Notes: generated by a model from the letters alone, not told the origin. A stretch of 64,000 bases of DNA from CAWCAW01 sp963714125 (GCA_963714125.1 OY970234.1:2356001-2420000), one strand, 5' to 3'. Counted from the first letter of the stretch, positions 33,628-43,360 are shown. Numbers and translations: made by a program.

Positions 33628-35459
33628 CGGGCCTGGCGTCCCACGGGTTCGCCGGTCACTCGTTCGTCGGTGCCGGGTCCGCCGGCCAACGGGGCCGTGC
33701 TGTCCCCCGTGCGCTCGTCTCCGGGGCCACCTCTGGCCTCCGGCTGACCCTGGGTGAACCCATCGGCATCGCCGGCCCTATCGGGCTCCTGGGCTCCAGG
33801 CTCTGGCGCCAAGGGCAGCTCCACGACGAATACGGCTCCCGGTCCGGACCCGTCCCCGACGCGGGCCCCGCCCCCATGAGCGACGGCCAGGGCGGCCACG
33901 ATCGACAGTCCGAGCCCGGTGCCCTCGCCGGTGCGGGCCTCGCTGCCCCGGTAGAAGCGGTCGAAGACATGAGCTCCCTGTTCGGGCCCCAGGCCCGGCC
34001 CCTCATCGGCTACCTCCAGGACCGCCCAGGCGCCCTGTGCGGCCACGGTGACGTGTACGGGAGTGGCCGGCGGCGTGTGCTCAGCGGCGTTGCGTAGGAG
34101 GTTGTCAGCCACCTGGCGCAGCCGCGACGCATCGCCTTCGACGACGACGCCGTCGGTGGCCGTCAACGAGACCGGGCGGGCCGGATCCACCGTGCGAGCC
34201 GCCTCCACCGCTTCGGTGACCACGTGACCGAGGTCGACGCGGGCCCGTTGCAGGGGGCGACCCTGATCCAGTCGAGCCAGGAGAAGAAGGTCATTGACTA
34301 GAAGACTCATGCGCGCCGCTTCGTGCTCGATGCGTTCGGCGGCGCGCCGCCGGTCGGGCTCATCGTCGAAGGCCCCTTTACGCAGCAGTTCGGCATACCC
34401 GCGGATAGACGTCAAGGGAGTGCGCAGCTCATGCGACGCGTCAGCAACGAATCGCCGCAAACGTGCCTCGGAGGTGGTGCGCTCTCCGAACGCCGTTTCG
34501 ATCTGGCTCAGCATGCCGTTGAGCGCCTCGCCGAGACGTCCCACTTCACTGCGTTCTTCCGAAGGGCGCACTCGCTGGGACAGGTCACCCGCCGCGATGG
34601 CCTTGGCTGTGGCCGTCATCTCATCGAGGGGCCGCAGCCCGATACGAACGATGATCAACATCAACGCCACCAGGACCAGCACGACGATGAAGGACACCAA
34701 AAGCTCCACATGGGTGAGTGACCCCAAGGTCTGCTCCGTGGGGGCCAGCGCCACGGCGGTGACCAACGTCCCCCCGGGGACGGCCACCGCTTCGGCTTGG
34801 TAGTAGGCCCCGCCGTTGCCTTGGGCGGCAAGGTCAAATGCGGGCCGATCCGGCGCGTAGACGCCGTGGCCGCGTCCGAAGGTGTGCACGAGCGGCGACG
34901 CCTGCACGTGGAAGGACGCCGGCAGCACCGGGGCGGGGTCCTGGCTGTCACGCGATCCTGAGGGGCGCTGGAAAACGAGCTGGTCCTGGGCGTCAAGTAC
35001 CTCGACATAGACGTCAGGGCTGAGGCGGGCCGACAGCGCTCCGGCGTTCAAGACCCCTCGACCACCCAGACCCGTGGCGGGGACGGCCAGCGCGGCCGCG
35101 GAGGGCTGGACCGGCGACGGAATGGTGTCGGCGGTCGGCCCGCTCGCCACGCCTGACGTGGTGCCCGATACTCCCGATCCCCCTGACGTGCCGGCGCCTA
35201 CCGAGCCCGGCGATGGGGCGGCCAGCTGCGTCAGCCACTGCGAGGGATCGTTCTTGGCCACACTGTCGTTGGCAGCCAGGTCGCGCAGGTAGTTCGTCTC
35301 GATGTACTCGTAGGCCTGGTTCTGTGCGGCGTCGACTTGCTCGTCGACGCGGCCATAGAGAAACGAACGCACGGAGGAGGACGTGAAGATGTCGGTGGTG
35401 ATGATGGCCGCCACCAACACCACCAGCATGCCGACCACAAGACGGCCTCGCAGTGACAC
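33624..35459 (-). CDS. sensor histidine kinase
   Basis: A 611-residue membrane kinase. TM1 is at about 7-23 and TM2 at about 250-272, enclosing a large extracytoplasmic domain with a Ser/Gly/Thr-rich insert at about 82-120. HAMP follows, then the dimerisation helix with His343 in DASHELRTPL and the ATPase domain (NLLRNAAEH, DEGPGLG, GTGLGLSIV). The last 65 residues are Gly/Asp/Pro-rich and look disordered. The organisation matches MprB/TcrY-like actinobacterial kinases. It lies 13 bp after its regulator and overlaps the hydrolase. Confidence 0.92.
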   Translation of the reverse strand: MSLRGRLVVGMLVVLVAAIITTDIFTSSSVRSFLYGRVDEQVDAAQNQAYEYIETNYLRDLAANDSVAKNDPSQWLTQLAAPSPGSVGAGTSGGSGVSGTTSGVASGPTADTIPSPVQPSAAALAVPATGLGGRGVLNAGALSARLSPDVYVEVLDAQDQLVFQRPSGSRDSQDPAPVLPASFHVQASPLVHTFGRGHGVYAPDRPAFDLAAQGNGGAYYQAEAVAVPGGTLVTAVALAPTEQTLGSLTHVELLVSFIVVLVLVALMLIIVRIGLRPLDEMTATAKAIAAGDLSQRVRPSEERSEVGRLGEALNGMLSQIETAFGERTTSEARLRRFVADASHELRTPLTSIRGYAELLRKGAFDDEPDRRRAAERIEHEAARMSLLVNDLLLLARLDQGRPLQRARVDLGHVVTEAVEAARTVDPARPVSLTATDGVVVEGDASRLRQVADNLLRNAAEHTPPATPVHVTVAAQGAWAVLEVADEGPGLGPEQGAHVFDRFYRGSEARTGEGTGLGLSIVAALAVAHGGGARVGDGSGPGAVFVVELPLAPEPGAQEPDRAGDADGFTQGQPEARGGPGDERTGDSTAPLAGGPGTDERVTGEPVGRQAR

Positions 35460-35472
35460 GGTCGGGCGCCGG

Positions 35473-36174
35473 CTAATCCCGGTCCCGAGGCAGTCGCAAG
35501 CTGTAGCCCACGCCCCGGACGGTATGAATGAGCGGTGGGTCTACGCAGTCGACCTTCTTGCGGAGATAGCTGATGTAGGTCTCGACGATGTTGGGATCGC
35601 CGTCAAAGTCGGTGTCCCACACCTTGTCGACGATGTCGCCTTTGGACAGCACCCGCCGGGCGTTCTCCAACAGGTAACGCAGCAAGTTGAACTCGGTGGC
35701 CGTCAGCTCGACGAGCCGGCCTTGACGCCACACCTCATGGGTCTCGTCGTCCATCTCGAGGTCAGAGAAAGACAACCGCTTCTTGTCACCGGCGTTCAGG
35801 CGCGTCGTCCGCCGCAACACGGCATGGATGCGAGCGACAAGCTCATCCAAGGAGAAGGGCTTGGCCACATAGTCGTCGCCCCCCACCTTCAAACCGGCCA
35901 CCTTGTCTTCGGTGGCATCGCGGGCGGTGAGAAAGAGCACGGGTGTTCCGATTCCCATGGTGCGCATCCGTCGACACACCTCGGTGCCGTCGATGTCAGG
36001 CAACATCACGTCGAGTAAGACGAGATCCTGACGGTTCCCCCCGGCCAGCTCCAAGGCCGCCGCTCCGGTGGCGGCCACCTCCACGCTGAAGCCTTCGAAG
36101 CGCAAGGCAGCCCCGAGAAGGTCGGTGATATAGGGCTCGTCGTCGACGACAAGGATCTGGGCGGTGGTGGGCAC
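35473..36174 (-). CDS. OmpR-family response regulator
   Basis: A 233-residue regulator, partner of the kinase downstream. The receiver domain has Asp11-Asp12, phospho-acceptor Asp55 in LVLLDVMLPD, the Thr of FLTARD and the Lys of VAKPFS. The winged helix has LTATEFNLLRYLL and IVETYISYLRKKVD, as in MprA/TcrA-type regulators. The GTG start has GAAAAT 6 nt upstream, a near match to the leaderless pattern. Order regulator-kinase-hydrolase suggests one operon. Confidence 0.93.
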   Translation of the reverse strand: MPTTAQILVVDDEPYITDLLGAALRFEGFSVEVAATGAAALELAGGNRQDLVLLDVMLPDIDGTEVCRRMRTMGIGTPVLFLTARDATEDKVAGLKVGGDDYVAKPFSLDELVARIHAVLRRTTRLNAGDKKRLSFSDLEMDDETHEVWRQGRLVELTATEFNLLRYLLENARRVLSKGDIVDKVWDTDFDGDPNIVETYISYLRKKVDCVDPPLIHTVRGVGYSLRLPRDRD

Positions 36175-36240
36175 CCTTGTATTTTCGCAGATGACCCGTG
36201 CGAACGGACTACCACCCCCGAAATTGGATCGAGCGTGTGC

Positions 36241-37017
36241 TCAGACCCGGGCGGCGCCTCCGCCGGCCCGGCCCACCGCTCGCCTCGGTACGCCGGCGGC
36301 GGAGCGCCCATGCCAGAGCCGCCGGGCTCCCCACAAGGTGACCAGGGCCAGGGCCTCGACCACGATCGTCATCGACATCTTGGACTTGCCCTCGACGCGG
36401 TCTACAAAACAGATGGGCACCTCGGTGACCCGGCCACCGTGCCTGAGGACCTCATAGACCATCTCGATCTGGAACCCATATCCCTCGGCCCGCACCGAGT
36501 TCATGTCGAGGTGGCGCACGATGTCGGCGCGATAGGCACGGAAGCCAGAGGTGGAGTCGGTGATGTGCAAACCCAGCAACGCCGCCGCGTAGATGTTGCC
36601 GCCCTGGGACAGCATGCGGCGATGCCACTTCCAGTTCGGAATGGAGCCGCCTTGGACGTAGCGCGATCCGACGACGAGGTCATAACCGTCCGCCACCGGC
36701 GCCACCAGCGCCGGCAGGGAATCGGGGTCGTGAGACAGATCGGCGTCCATCTCGATGAGCACGTCCCACCCCTGCTCGATGCCCCACGCGAAACCGGCCC
36801 GATAGGCGCTGCCCAGGCCGGACTTCTCGTGGCGCCGGAGCACCTCGATCCCGCCCAGCTCCTTGCCCAAGCGCTCGGCGATGTCAGCGGTGCCGTCGGG
36901 GCTGCCATCATCGACGACGAGGACACCGGCATCGGGCATGGCGTGGTGGATGCGGTGAAGCACGTTGTCGATGTTCTCGGCTTCGTTGTAGGTGGGTAGC
37001 ACCACTAAGACCCTCAT
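36241..37017 (-). CDS. polyprenol monophosphomannose synthase
   Basis: A GT2-family enzyme of 258 residues that transfers mannose from GDP-mannose to polyprenyl phosphate, giving the donor for membrane mannosyltransferases. Motifs are LPTYNEAENI, VVDDGSPDGT, EMDADLSHDP (DxD) and the catalytic-loop STSGFRAYR. It corresponds to the synthase domain of mycobacterial Ppm1; no apolipoprotein N-acyltransferase domain is fused. ATG 37017 is set by TAACAT 7 nt upstream. The GT-C-like membrane proteins in this window are possible users of its product. Confidence 0.9.
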   Translation of the reverse strand: MRVLVVLPTYNEAENIDNVLHRIHHAMPDAGVLVVDDGSPDGTADIAERLGKELGGIEVLRRHEKSGLGSAYRAGFAWGIEQGWDVLIEMDADLSHDPDSLPALVAPVADGYDLVVGSRYVQGGSIPNWKWHRRMLSQGGNIYAAALLGLHITDSTSGFRAYRADIVRHLDMNSVRAEGYGFQIEMVYEVLRHGGRVTEVPICFVDRVEGKSKMSMTIVVEALALVTLWGARRLWHGRSAAGVPRRAVGRAGGGAARV

Positions 37018-37024
37018 TAAGGCC

Positions 37025-37030
37025 ATGTTA
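37025..37030 (-). promoter_or_regulatory. -10 element TAACAT of the polyprenol-mannose synthase gene
   Basis: TAACAT on the minus strand, 7 nt before ATG 37017. Its first three bases are the TAA stop codon of the upstream permease gene. Confidence 0.6.
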
Positions 37031-38197
37031 GGGGACACCGTGGTATGTACTTGGTGACTCTGTCGTCAGGGCCGGTGGCGGGGCCCTGTCGCCGGTGTCG
37101 TGCCACACTTCTCGCACAATTACCTGCAGGGAACCGGCCGTCGGAATGGCCAGCAGCGTGCCCACGAAGCCGCCGAAGAATCCGCCCACCAGGTCACCGA
37201 TATTGGCTCCCACCAGCACCGCCAGCAGCACGAGCAGCGGGTTCACGTGGACAGTGCGGCTCATCACGATGGGGTTGAGGATGTGGTTCTCGACCTGGGT
37301 ATAGACAACGAACACCACCAGGGTGACGACGCCGGCGGAAAAGGAGTGCGTGAAGGCGAAAACCACCGTCGGTATGCCCGCAATGGCTCCGCCGATCATG
37401 GGGATGAAGTCGAAAAGCCCCACCCACAGTGCCCACAAGAACGCAAAAGGCACGCCCATGACGACAAGGGCGATAAAGACCACCACCCCGGCGATGATCG
37501 AGGTGATGAAGTTGCCCAACATGTACCCCGTGACCGAACTCGATACCTCGCCGGCCACCCGGGTGATCTGCGCCGCTTGCACCGGCGTGAAGAAGCTCAG
37601 CACCCCGCGGCGAAGTTTGGGCGCTTCCAGAAGGAGCAGTACCACCAACACAAAGATGGCGACCATGGCGAACACGAGTGAGAAGGCGCCCTTGCCCAAC
37701 GTGAGCGCCGGCTTGGACAAGTTCTTAGCGAAGTCTGACAACTTCGGCGCCAAGTTCTTCTGCACCCAGTGCTCCACGTGATAGCGCCGCAACAGTCGGC
37801 CTAAGGCGCCTTTGCCGTGTTCAGCCTGGGTGAAATACGCGGGCAGTTTCCCGGCCAGGTGCGTCAGACCGTTCACCAACGGGTAGCCGAAGGCGGTGGC
37901 CAGTCCGCCGAACACCAGAATTCCCAAGAGCGTCACCACGGCCACGGCCGATCCCCGGCGCTTGAGCCGCCACCGATGCAAGAGGGCGACGGCGGGGTTG
38001 AGCAGTAGCGCGATGAAGGCTGCCACCACGATGAGGAGGATGACCTCGCGCAGTTTGTAGATGACCTTGGCCGCCAGGACCACCGTCACCAGGACGGCCA
38101 CCGTGAAGAGAATCGCCTGCACCGGCACCCGGCGCTCATCGGCCCACTCCCACAGCCGAGCGCGCCTGGTGGAAGGCGACTGGTCGTCGTCGGGCAT
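37028..38197 (-). CDS. AI-2E-type transporter family membrane protein
   Basis: A 389-residue permease of the PF01594 (AI-2E/YdiK/PerM) group. It has hydrophobic segments at about 27-70 and 85-110, then several between 190 and 365, with the family signature GLFDFIPMIGGAIAGIP. Members transport various small molecules or ions; the substrate is unknown. ATG 38197 has CATGCT 6 nt upstream; the open frame extends to 38236 without support. Divergent from the LPG-synthase-like gene. Confidence 0.85.
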   Translation of the reverse strand: MPDDDQSPSTRRARLWEWADERRVPVQAILFTVAVLVTVVLAAKVIYKLREVILLIVVAAFIALLLNPAVALLHRWRLKRRGSAVAVVTLLGILVFGGLATAFGYPLVNGLTHLAGKLPAYFTQAEHGKGALGRLLRRYHVEHWVQKNLAPKLSDFAKNLSKPALTLGKGAFSLVFAMVAIFVLVVLLLLEAPKLRRGVLSFFTPVQAAQITRVAGEVSSSVTGYMLGNFITSIIAGVVVFIALVVMGVPFAFLWALWVGLFDFIPMIGGAIAGIPTVVFAFTHSFSAGVVTLVVFVVYTQVENHILNPIVMSRTVHVNPLLVLLAVLVGANIGDLVGGFFGGFVGTLLAIPTAGSLQVIVREVWHDTGDRAPPPALTTESPSTYHGVP

Positions 38198-38238
38198 CAC
38201 CCCAGCATGGCAGGTGGGACCACTCGTCACGTGCAAGC

Positions 38239-39504
38239 ATGGCGGGCGTGCACGCCGATTCCACGAGCGGGCGGCGTCGGCGTCGGCGACTGCGCAGAGA
38301 GGTGAAGTGGACCCTTAGCGCAATCATCCTCGTGCTCGTGGTCGAGTACTTCGTCCTGCCCAGGTTGGGTGGACTCAGTCACGCGCTGCGCGAAGTGTCA
38401 CGCCTTAACGTGGGATATCTCCTCGTCGGCGTGGGTCTCGAAGCCGCCTCGCTGGTGGCGTATGCCCAACTCACCTACACCGTGGTCCCCGCCGGTGGGC
38501 CGCGTCGTTGGCGGCTGTTGCGCATCGACCTGTCGAGTTTGGCACTGAGCCACGTCGTACCCGGAGGGACTGCTCCCGGAGTGGGGCTCTCCTACCGCCT
38601 GCTCTCGCAGGCCGGAGTGCGTCCGGCCGACGCCGGTTTCGCGTTGGCCATGCAAGGGGTGGGCTCGGCGGTTGTGTTGAACGTCCTGTTCTGGGGGGCG
38701 CTCATCATCTCGCTGTTCACCCACGGCTTCGACCCGCTCTATACCTACGCGGCGCTGTCGGGCGTGGTGCTGATGGGCGCCCTCGCCGGCGTCATCGTGG
38801 CGTTGACCAAGGGTCGCCATCGCACGGTCGAGATCGTGCGGCAATGGGCGGGCAAGGTGCCCTTCCTTGACGCCGATCGGCTGGCCGAGGGAGTGCAACG
38901 GGTCGCCGAACGCTTGCGCATGCTGGCCGATGATCGCGAGCTGCTGTGGCGAGCGGTGGTGTGGGCGGCCACCAACTGGCTGCTCGATGCGGCCTCACTG
39001 TGGGTCTTCATCGCCGCCTTCCACCACTACATCTCGCCCATCAACCTTCTCGTCGCCTATGGACTGGCCAATATCCTGGCCGTCATTCCCATCACCCCGG
39101 GTGGTCTCGGAATCGTCGAAGGTGTGCTCATCCCCGCGCTGCACGGCTTTGGCGTGCCCCTCTTCGTGGCTGTCCCCGCCGTACTCGGGTATCGCGCCAT
39201 CAACTTCTGGTTGCCCATCCCCGTAGGCGGGGGTGCGTATCTGTCGTTGCGTTTCGAAGAACTGGGGTGGCGACAGCGGCTCCATGAAGCGCGCGAAGAC
39301 CTCGTCGAAGACCGCAGCGCCAAGACAAATGGTGGCGACACCCCCCAGACCCGGCTCAAGCAACTGGGAAGGCACCGCTCGGGGCTCAAGAATCCCCCGG
39401 CCGCCTCCACCTCTTCCAACGGCACCTCACCCGAACCAAGCCCGGGCGAATCCGACACACAGGGTCAGGGCCAGCCCACCCAGATCAACGACTCCGGGAC
39501 CTGA
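38239..39504 (+). CDS. lysylphosphatidylglycerol synthase TM-region family protein
   Basis: A 421-residue integral membrane protein of the flippase-like MprF N-domain family (YbhN/AglD type). It has a basic N-terminus, about eight transmembrane segments, and the signatures LSHVVPGGTAPGVGLSYRLL and PITPGGLGIVEG. The aminoacyl-transfer domain of MprF is absent, so it probably moves or handles a lipid. The last 90 residues are polar and Pro/Ser-rich. ATG 38239 is used; GTG 38248 would sit 7 nt after AAGCAT. It ends 16 bp from the convergent ppk gene. Confidence 0.85.
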   Translation: MAGVHADSTSGRRRRRRLRREVKWTLSAIILVLVVEYFVLPRLGGLSHALREVSRLNVGYLLVGVGLEAASLVAYAQLTYTVVPAGGPRRWRLLRIDLSSLALSHVVPGGTAPGVGLSYRLLSQAGVRPADAGFALAMQGVGSAVVLNVLFWGALIISLFTHGFDPLYTYAALSGVVLMGALAGVIVALTKGRHRTVEIVRQWAGKVPFLDADRLAEGVQRVAERLRMLADDRELLWRAVVWAATNWLLDAASLWVFIAAFHHYISPINLLVAYGLANILAVIPITPGGLGIVEGVLIPALHGFGVPLFVAVPAVLGYRAINFWLPIPVGGGAYLSLRFEELGWRQRLHEAREDLVEDRSAKTNGGDTPQTRLKQLGRHRSGLKNPPAASTSSNGTSPEPSPGESDTQGQGQPTQINDSGT

Positions 39505-39520
39505 ACACCGGGTACCACGG

Positions 39521-41707
39521 TCAGGTTGACGCAGCTCCCAGGGGATCGGGTTCTCGACGGCGGCGGGCTCGTTCACGGGCCAACTCTTGGAGGCGGCGCT
39601 GGGCACTCTGATCGGTGACGTTGGGGACTCTCGCCCACGTGCCGTCAGGGCCGAGCCTCCAGGAGTTGGTGTCATCGGCGAGGTTCAGCTCGAGAACTTC
39701 CAGCACGCGGGCCTGCAGTTCGACGTCGGTGACAGGGAAAAGCAATTCGATGCGACGGTCAAGATTTCGCTCCATGAGGTCCGGAGACCCGAGCATCAAC
39801 GTCAGGGGCCTGACGGCGGTTCCGCCGAAGCGGTAGATGCGGGAGTGTTCGAGGAAGCGGCCCACGATGGAACGCACCTTGATGGTCTCCGACAGACCGG
39901 GCACCCCGGGCCGCAAGCAGCACACACCTCGCACCACCAAGTCGATGGGAACGCCAGCCGACGAGGCGCGATACAAGGCGTCGATCACGTCGGGGTCCGT
40001 CAACCCGTTGACCTTGATGGTGATGCGGCCTTCGGGCCCGGCGGAAGCCTCCTCCTCGATGCGCTCGATCACGTTGTGGCGCAGGCCGACGGGCGCCACC
40101 ACGAGCTTGCGGTAGCGCACGTTGCGGCTGTAGCCGGTGAGGAAGTTGAAGAGGTCCCCCACGTCGGCCCCGAGCTCAGGGTCGGCCGACAACAAGCCCA
40201 GGTCCTCGTACTGACGCGCCGTGCGGGGGTTGTAGTTCCCGGTACCCAGATGGCAGTACCGACGGATGCCATCTTCCTCGCGCCGCACCACCAGGGCGGC
40301 TTTGGAGTGGGTCTTGAGCCCTACCACGCCGTAGACGACGTGGACGCCGGCCTCCTCGAGCGCTCGGGCCCACAAGATATTGGCCTGCTCGTCAAAGCGC
40401 GCTTTGAGCTCGACCACGGCGGCCACCTGCTTGCCTGTCTCCGCGGCATGGATGAGCGACGCCACGATGGGGCTGTCACCCGACGTCCGGTACAGGGTCT
40501 GTTTGATGGCCAACACATCGTCATCAGCGGCAGCTTGGGAGATGAACGCCTCCACCGATGTCGTGAAGGAGTCGTAGGGATGGTGCACAAGCACGTCTCG
40601 CTCACGAAGGACGGCAAAAAGATCGGCCGGCTCGTTGCCGGCGTTGGCCAGACGCGGCGGCGTCATCGGTGTCCACGCTTCTTCGTGCAGGTCAGGACGA
40701 TCGAGGGCGTGTACGGCCCACAGCCCGCCTAGGTCGAGCGGAGCAGCGGTCTCGTACAAATCGTCGGGACCGAGATCGAGTTCCCGTACGAGCATGTCGC
40801 GCATGTCGGTGGAGGTATCGCTGGCCACCTCGAGGCGCACGGCTCGACCGAAGCGTCGGCGGCGCAACTCCATCTCGACCGCCGCCAACAGGTCATCAGC
40901 CTCGTCTTCCTCCAAGGCGAGGTCGGCGTTGCGCGTCACCCGAAAGGCGTTGTGCTCGCCAATCACCATGTCGGGGAACAACGTGGCCAGATGGGCGGCG
41001 ATGATCTGCTCCAGGGCCACAAAGCGCTCGCCATCGGGCATGACGACAAAGCGCGGCAGCAAGGGCGGCACCTTCACCCGGGCCACCCGCTCCTCGCCGG
41101 TGACGGGGTCGCCGACGCGCACGATGAGGTTCAGCGACAGGTTGGAGATATAGGGGAAGGGGTGGCCGGGGTCCACCGACAGCGGGGTGAGCACCGGGAA
41201 GATCTGACGCTGGAACACATCGACGAGGTAGTCGCGATCGTCATCGTCGAGCGACGACCACGCCGCCAACCGCACGCCGGCGGCAGAGAGCTCCGGCCTG
41301 ATGTGATCGACGAAGATGTCCGACTGCCGGGCGACGAGCTCACGCACCTTGTCGCCGATGGCGCGCAGCGCTTCGCTGGGTCGCAATCCGTCGGCTGAGC
41401 GCGTGCGCAACCCGGCGTCGACTTGGTCCTTGAGGCCGGCCACTCGGACTTGAAAGAACTCGTCCAGTCCTTCGGAGAAGATGGCTAGGAACTTGGCCCG
41501 CTCGAGCAGGGCGGTATTCGGATCGGCGGCCAGGTCGAGGAGTCGATTACCGAAGTCCAGCCAGGAGAGCTCACGGTTGGAGAACCGCTCGGCGCCCATG
41601 GCGGCGAGGTCATCGGCTGTGATGGCACCAGCGGTGACGTCGTCAACACCCCTCGAAGCCAGCGACGCGCTCACCGTGACGGTCGAGGCCGGTTCTGGGC
41701 TGGGCAT
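39521..41707 (-). CDS. ppk1: polyphosphate kinase 1
   Basis: Makes long-chain polyphosphate from ATP. The 728-residue protein has the N and head domains (FSNRELSWLDFGNRLL, PGHPFPYISNLSLN) and two C-terminal phospholipase-D-like domains. The phospho-accepting His is in CHLGTGNYNPRTA and the second His in LEHSRIYRFG. The frame is open to 41863, but ATG 41707 has TAGTTT 7 nt upstream. A dense run of G tracts lies directly upstream of that -10 on the coding strand. The extra N-terminal 50 residues of the longer frame are low-complexity and probably untranslated. Confidence 0.95.
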   Translation of the reverse strand: MPSPEPASTVTVSASLASRGVDDVTAGAITADDLAAMGAERFSNRELSWLDFGNRLLDLAADPNTALLERAKFLAIFSEGLDEFFQVRVAGLKDQVDAGLRTRSADGLRPSEALRAIGDKVRELVARQSDIFVDHIRPELSAAGVRLAAWSSLDDDDRDYLVDVFQRQIFPVLTPLSVDPGHPFPYISNLSLNLIVRVGDPVTGEERVARVKVPPLLPRFVVMPDGERFVALEQIIAAHLATLFPDMVIGEHNAFRVTRNADLALEEDEADDLLAAVEMELRRRRFGRAVRLEVASDTSTDMRDMLVRELDLGPDDLYETAAPLDLGGLWAVHALDRPDLHEEAWTPMTPPRLANAGNEPADLFAVLRERDVLVHHPYDSFTTSVEAFISQAAADDDVLAIKQTLYRTSGDSPIVASLIHAAETGKQVAAVVELKARFDEQANILWARALEEAGVHVVYGVVGLKTHSKAALVVRREEDGIRRYCHLGTGNYNPRTARQYEDLGLLSADPELGADVGDLFNFLTGYSRNVRYRKLVVAPVGLRHNVIERIEEEASAGPEGRITIKVNGLTDPDVIDALYRASSAGVPIDLVVRGVCCLRPGVPGLSETIKVRSIVGRFLEHSRIYRFGGTAVRPLTLMLGSPDLMERNLDRRIELLFPVTDVELQARVLEVLELNLADDTNSWRLGPDGTWARVPNVTDQSAQRRLQELARERARRRREPDPLGAAST

Positions 41708-41714
41708 ACCCCCC

Positions 41715-41720
41715 AAACTA
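41715..41720 (-). promoter_or_regulatory. -10 element TAGTTT of ppk1
   Basis: TAGTTT on the minus strand, separated from ATG 41707 by seven bases, six of them G. No Shine-Dalgarno sequence apart from this G run. Confidence 0.6.
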
Positions 41721-41747
41721 CCCTGCCCTCCCCCTCCTCCCCTGCCC
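41721..41747 (-). other. G-quadruplex-type sequence upstream of ppk1
   Basis: Read on the minus strand, 41747 to 41721 holds runs of 3, 4, 5, 3 and 3 G, with a GG within the second spacer, and ends immediately before the ppk1 -10. It meets the usual four-run definition of an intramolecular G-quadruplex on the non-template strand, in place of a -35 element. Confidence 0.55.
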
Positions 41748-41821
41748 TTTGCGCCCTGGTCGCACGCCTGGTCCACGTTTTGCCTACTCGGTGTGTCCAT
41801 GGGCGGCGGAGCCTCGTCACC

Positions 41822-41827
41822 TAGGCT
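41822..41827 (+). promoter_or_regulatory. -10 element TAGGCT of the SEDS gene
   Basis: TAGGCT, 8 nt before GTG 41836. The ATG at 41830 lies only 2 nt after the hexamer and would be upstream of the expected transcript start. Confidence 0.55.
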
Positions 41828-41835
41828 CGATGACG

Positions 41836-43185
41836 GTGGCCCTCCTCGTCCGACGTCGGTCATCTGAAGGCGCGGAGACCCGTCACGGCCCCAATCCGCG
41901 CCGCCGCACCGAGCTGGGCCTCCTCATCTTCGGGTCGGTCATCGTGGTGGCTATCTACGTGCTGGCCCAGGTAGGGACCAACGCCAAGATCCCCCCTGAC
42001 GTCGACGTGTTCCTGGGCGTCATCCTCGGCCTGGCGTTAGCCGCCCACGTCGCCAACCGGATTTTCGCTCCCGACGCCAACCCGGTGGTCCTTCCTATTG
42101 CGGCGCTGCTCAACGGGCTCGGCTACGTCATGCTCAGCCGCATCAACGATCCCAACGCGCGTCCCGGCCTCCAAGCCGTGTGGACGGCGGTCGGGGTGGG
42201 CGCCTACATCCTGACCCTCGCCTTCGTACGGCGTTCACGGGATCTCGACCGCTATCGCTACCTTCTGCTGCTGGCGGCTGTGTTCTTGATGCTTGCTCCC
42301 CTTATCCCCCATTTCGGCAAGAACGTCAACGGGGCGCGTCTGTGGATTTACATCGGGCCCATCAACGGTCAGCCCGTGGAGCTGGCCAAGCTCTTGCTGT
42401 GCATCTTCTTCGCCTCCTACTTCTCCGAAAAACGCGAGTTGCTGTCAGTGCCCACCATGCGGGTAGGCAACCGGCTCGTGCTTGACCCTCGGCCGCTCGG
42501 ACCCGTGATCGTGGCGTGGGGCTTCTGCATGCTCGTACTCGGCGCCGAACACGACATCGGGTTCGCGTTGCTCATGTTCGTTCTGTTCATAGGAATGCTG
42601 TGGCTGGCCACCGGACGGTGGAACTATCTCGTCCTCGGCGCCGTGCTCTTCGCCATCGGTGCCGTGGTGGCCAACCGATACTTCTCTCAGGTGGGTACAC
42701 GAGTGACGGACTGGTTGCATCCCGGGGCCACCGACCAGTTGATGCAGGGACTGTACGGCCTCGGTTCGGGCGGGCTTCTCGGTACTGGGCTGGGTTTCGG
42801 CCTCGTCAATCACATCCCCGAGGTGAGCACCGACTACATCTTCGCTGCCTTTGGCACCGAGATGGGACTCCTCGGCACCTCGTTCATCGTCTTCGCGTTC
42901 GTCTTGTTCGTAGGCGCCGGTCTGCGCATCGCGCAGACGGCGCGCTCGGAGTTCTCGAAGCTGACCGCGGCGGGCCTGACCCTGATTCTGGGGATGCAGG
43001 CTTTCTTCATCATGGCCGGCATTGTGCGGCTCCTCCCCGTTACCGGTATCACGCTGCCCTTCATGGCGTATGGAGGATCGTCGCTGGTGGCGAACTACAT
43101 CTTGATAGCGCTCCTCATGCGCATCTCCGATGAAGGCGAACGACCAGTGGTAGCACGCGCGGCGATGGCAACCACCGTGTCCTAA
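41836..43185 (+). CDS. FtsW/RodA/SpoVE-family (SEDS) protein
   Basis: A 449-residue multi-spanning protein of the SEDS peptidoglycan glycosyltransferase family. It has about ten to twelve hydrophobic segments and the signatures GARLWIYIGPINGQPVELAK, GTGLGFGLVNHIPEVSTDYI and MAYGGSSLVANY. The N-terminus has extra membrane segments compared with classical RodA, as in the actinobacterial RodA-like proteins found beside penicillin-binding proteins; here no PBP gene is adjacent. Start GTG 41836 is inferred from the promoter; ATG 41830 is the alternative. A second SEDS protein (rodA) lies at 45962-47104. Confidence 0.9.
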   Translation: MALLVRRRSSEGAETRHGPNPRRRTELGLLIFGSVIVVAIYVLAQVGTNAKIPPDVDVFLGVILGLALAAHVANRIFAPDANPVVLPIAALLNGLGYVMLSRINDPNARPGLQAVWTAVGVGAYILTLAFVRRSRDLDRYRYLLLLAAVFLMLAPLIPHFGKNVNGARLWIYIGPINGQPVELAKLLLCIFFASYFSEKRELLSVPTMRVGNRLVLDPRPLGPVIVAWGFCMLVLGAEHDIGFALLMFVLFIGMLWLATGRWNYLVLGAVLFAIGAVVANRYFSQVGTRVTDWLHPGATDQLMQGLYGLGSGGLLGTGLGFGLVNHIPEVSTDYIFAAFGTEMGLLGTSFIVFAFVLFVGAGLRIAQTARSEFSKLTAAGLTLILGMQAFFIMAGIVRLLPVTGITLPFMAYGGSSLVANYILIALLMRISDEGERPVVARAAMATTVS

Positions 43186-43360
43186 ACCGCTACGGCGGAC
43201 GGGCAATCCGTGTCGGCTCATCGACAGCCACGTGCCATCTCGTCGAGATCCGCCCAACGAGGCGTCTGCTTTTCCCGACTGTCTGGTCCGATCGCATGCT
43301 TGACCCCTGGCACGCAGTGACACGCAGCACGCGAGTCAACAGCTGTGGAACACTTCCGCT

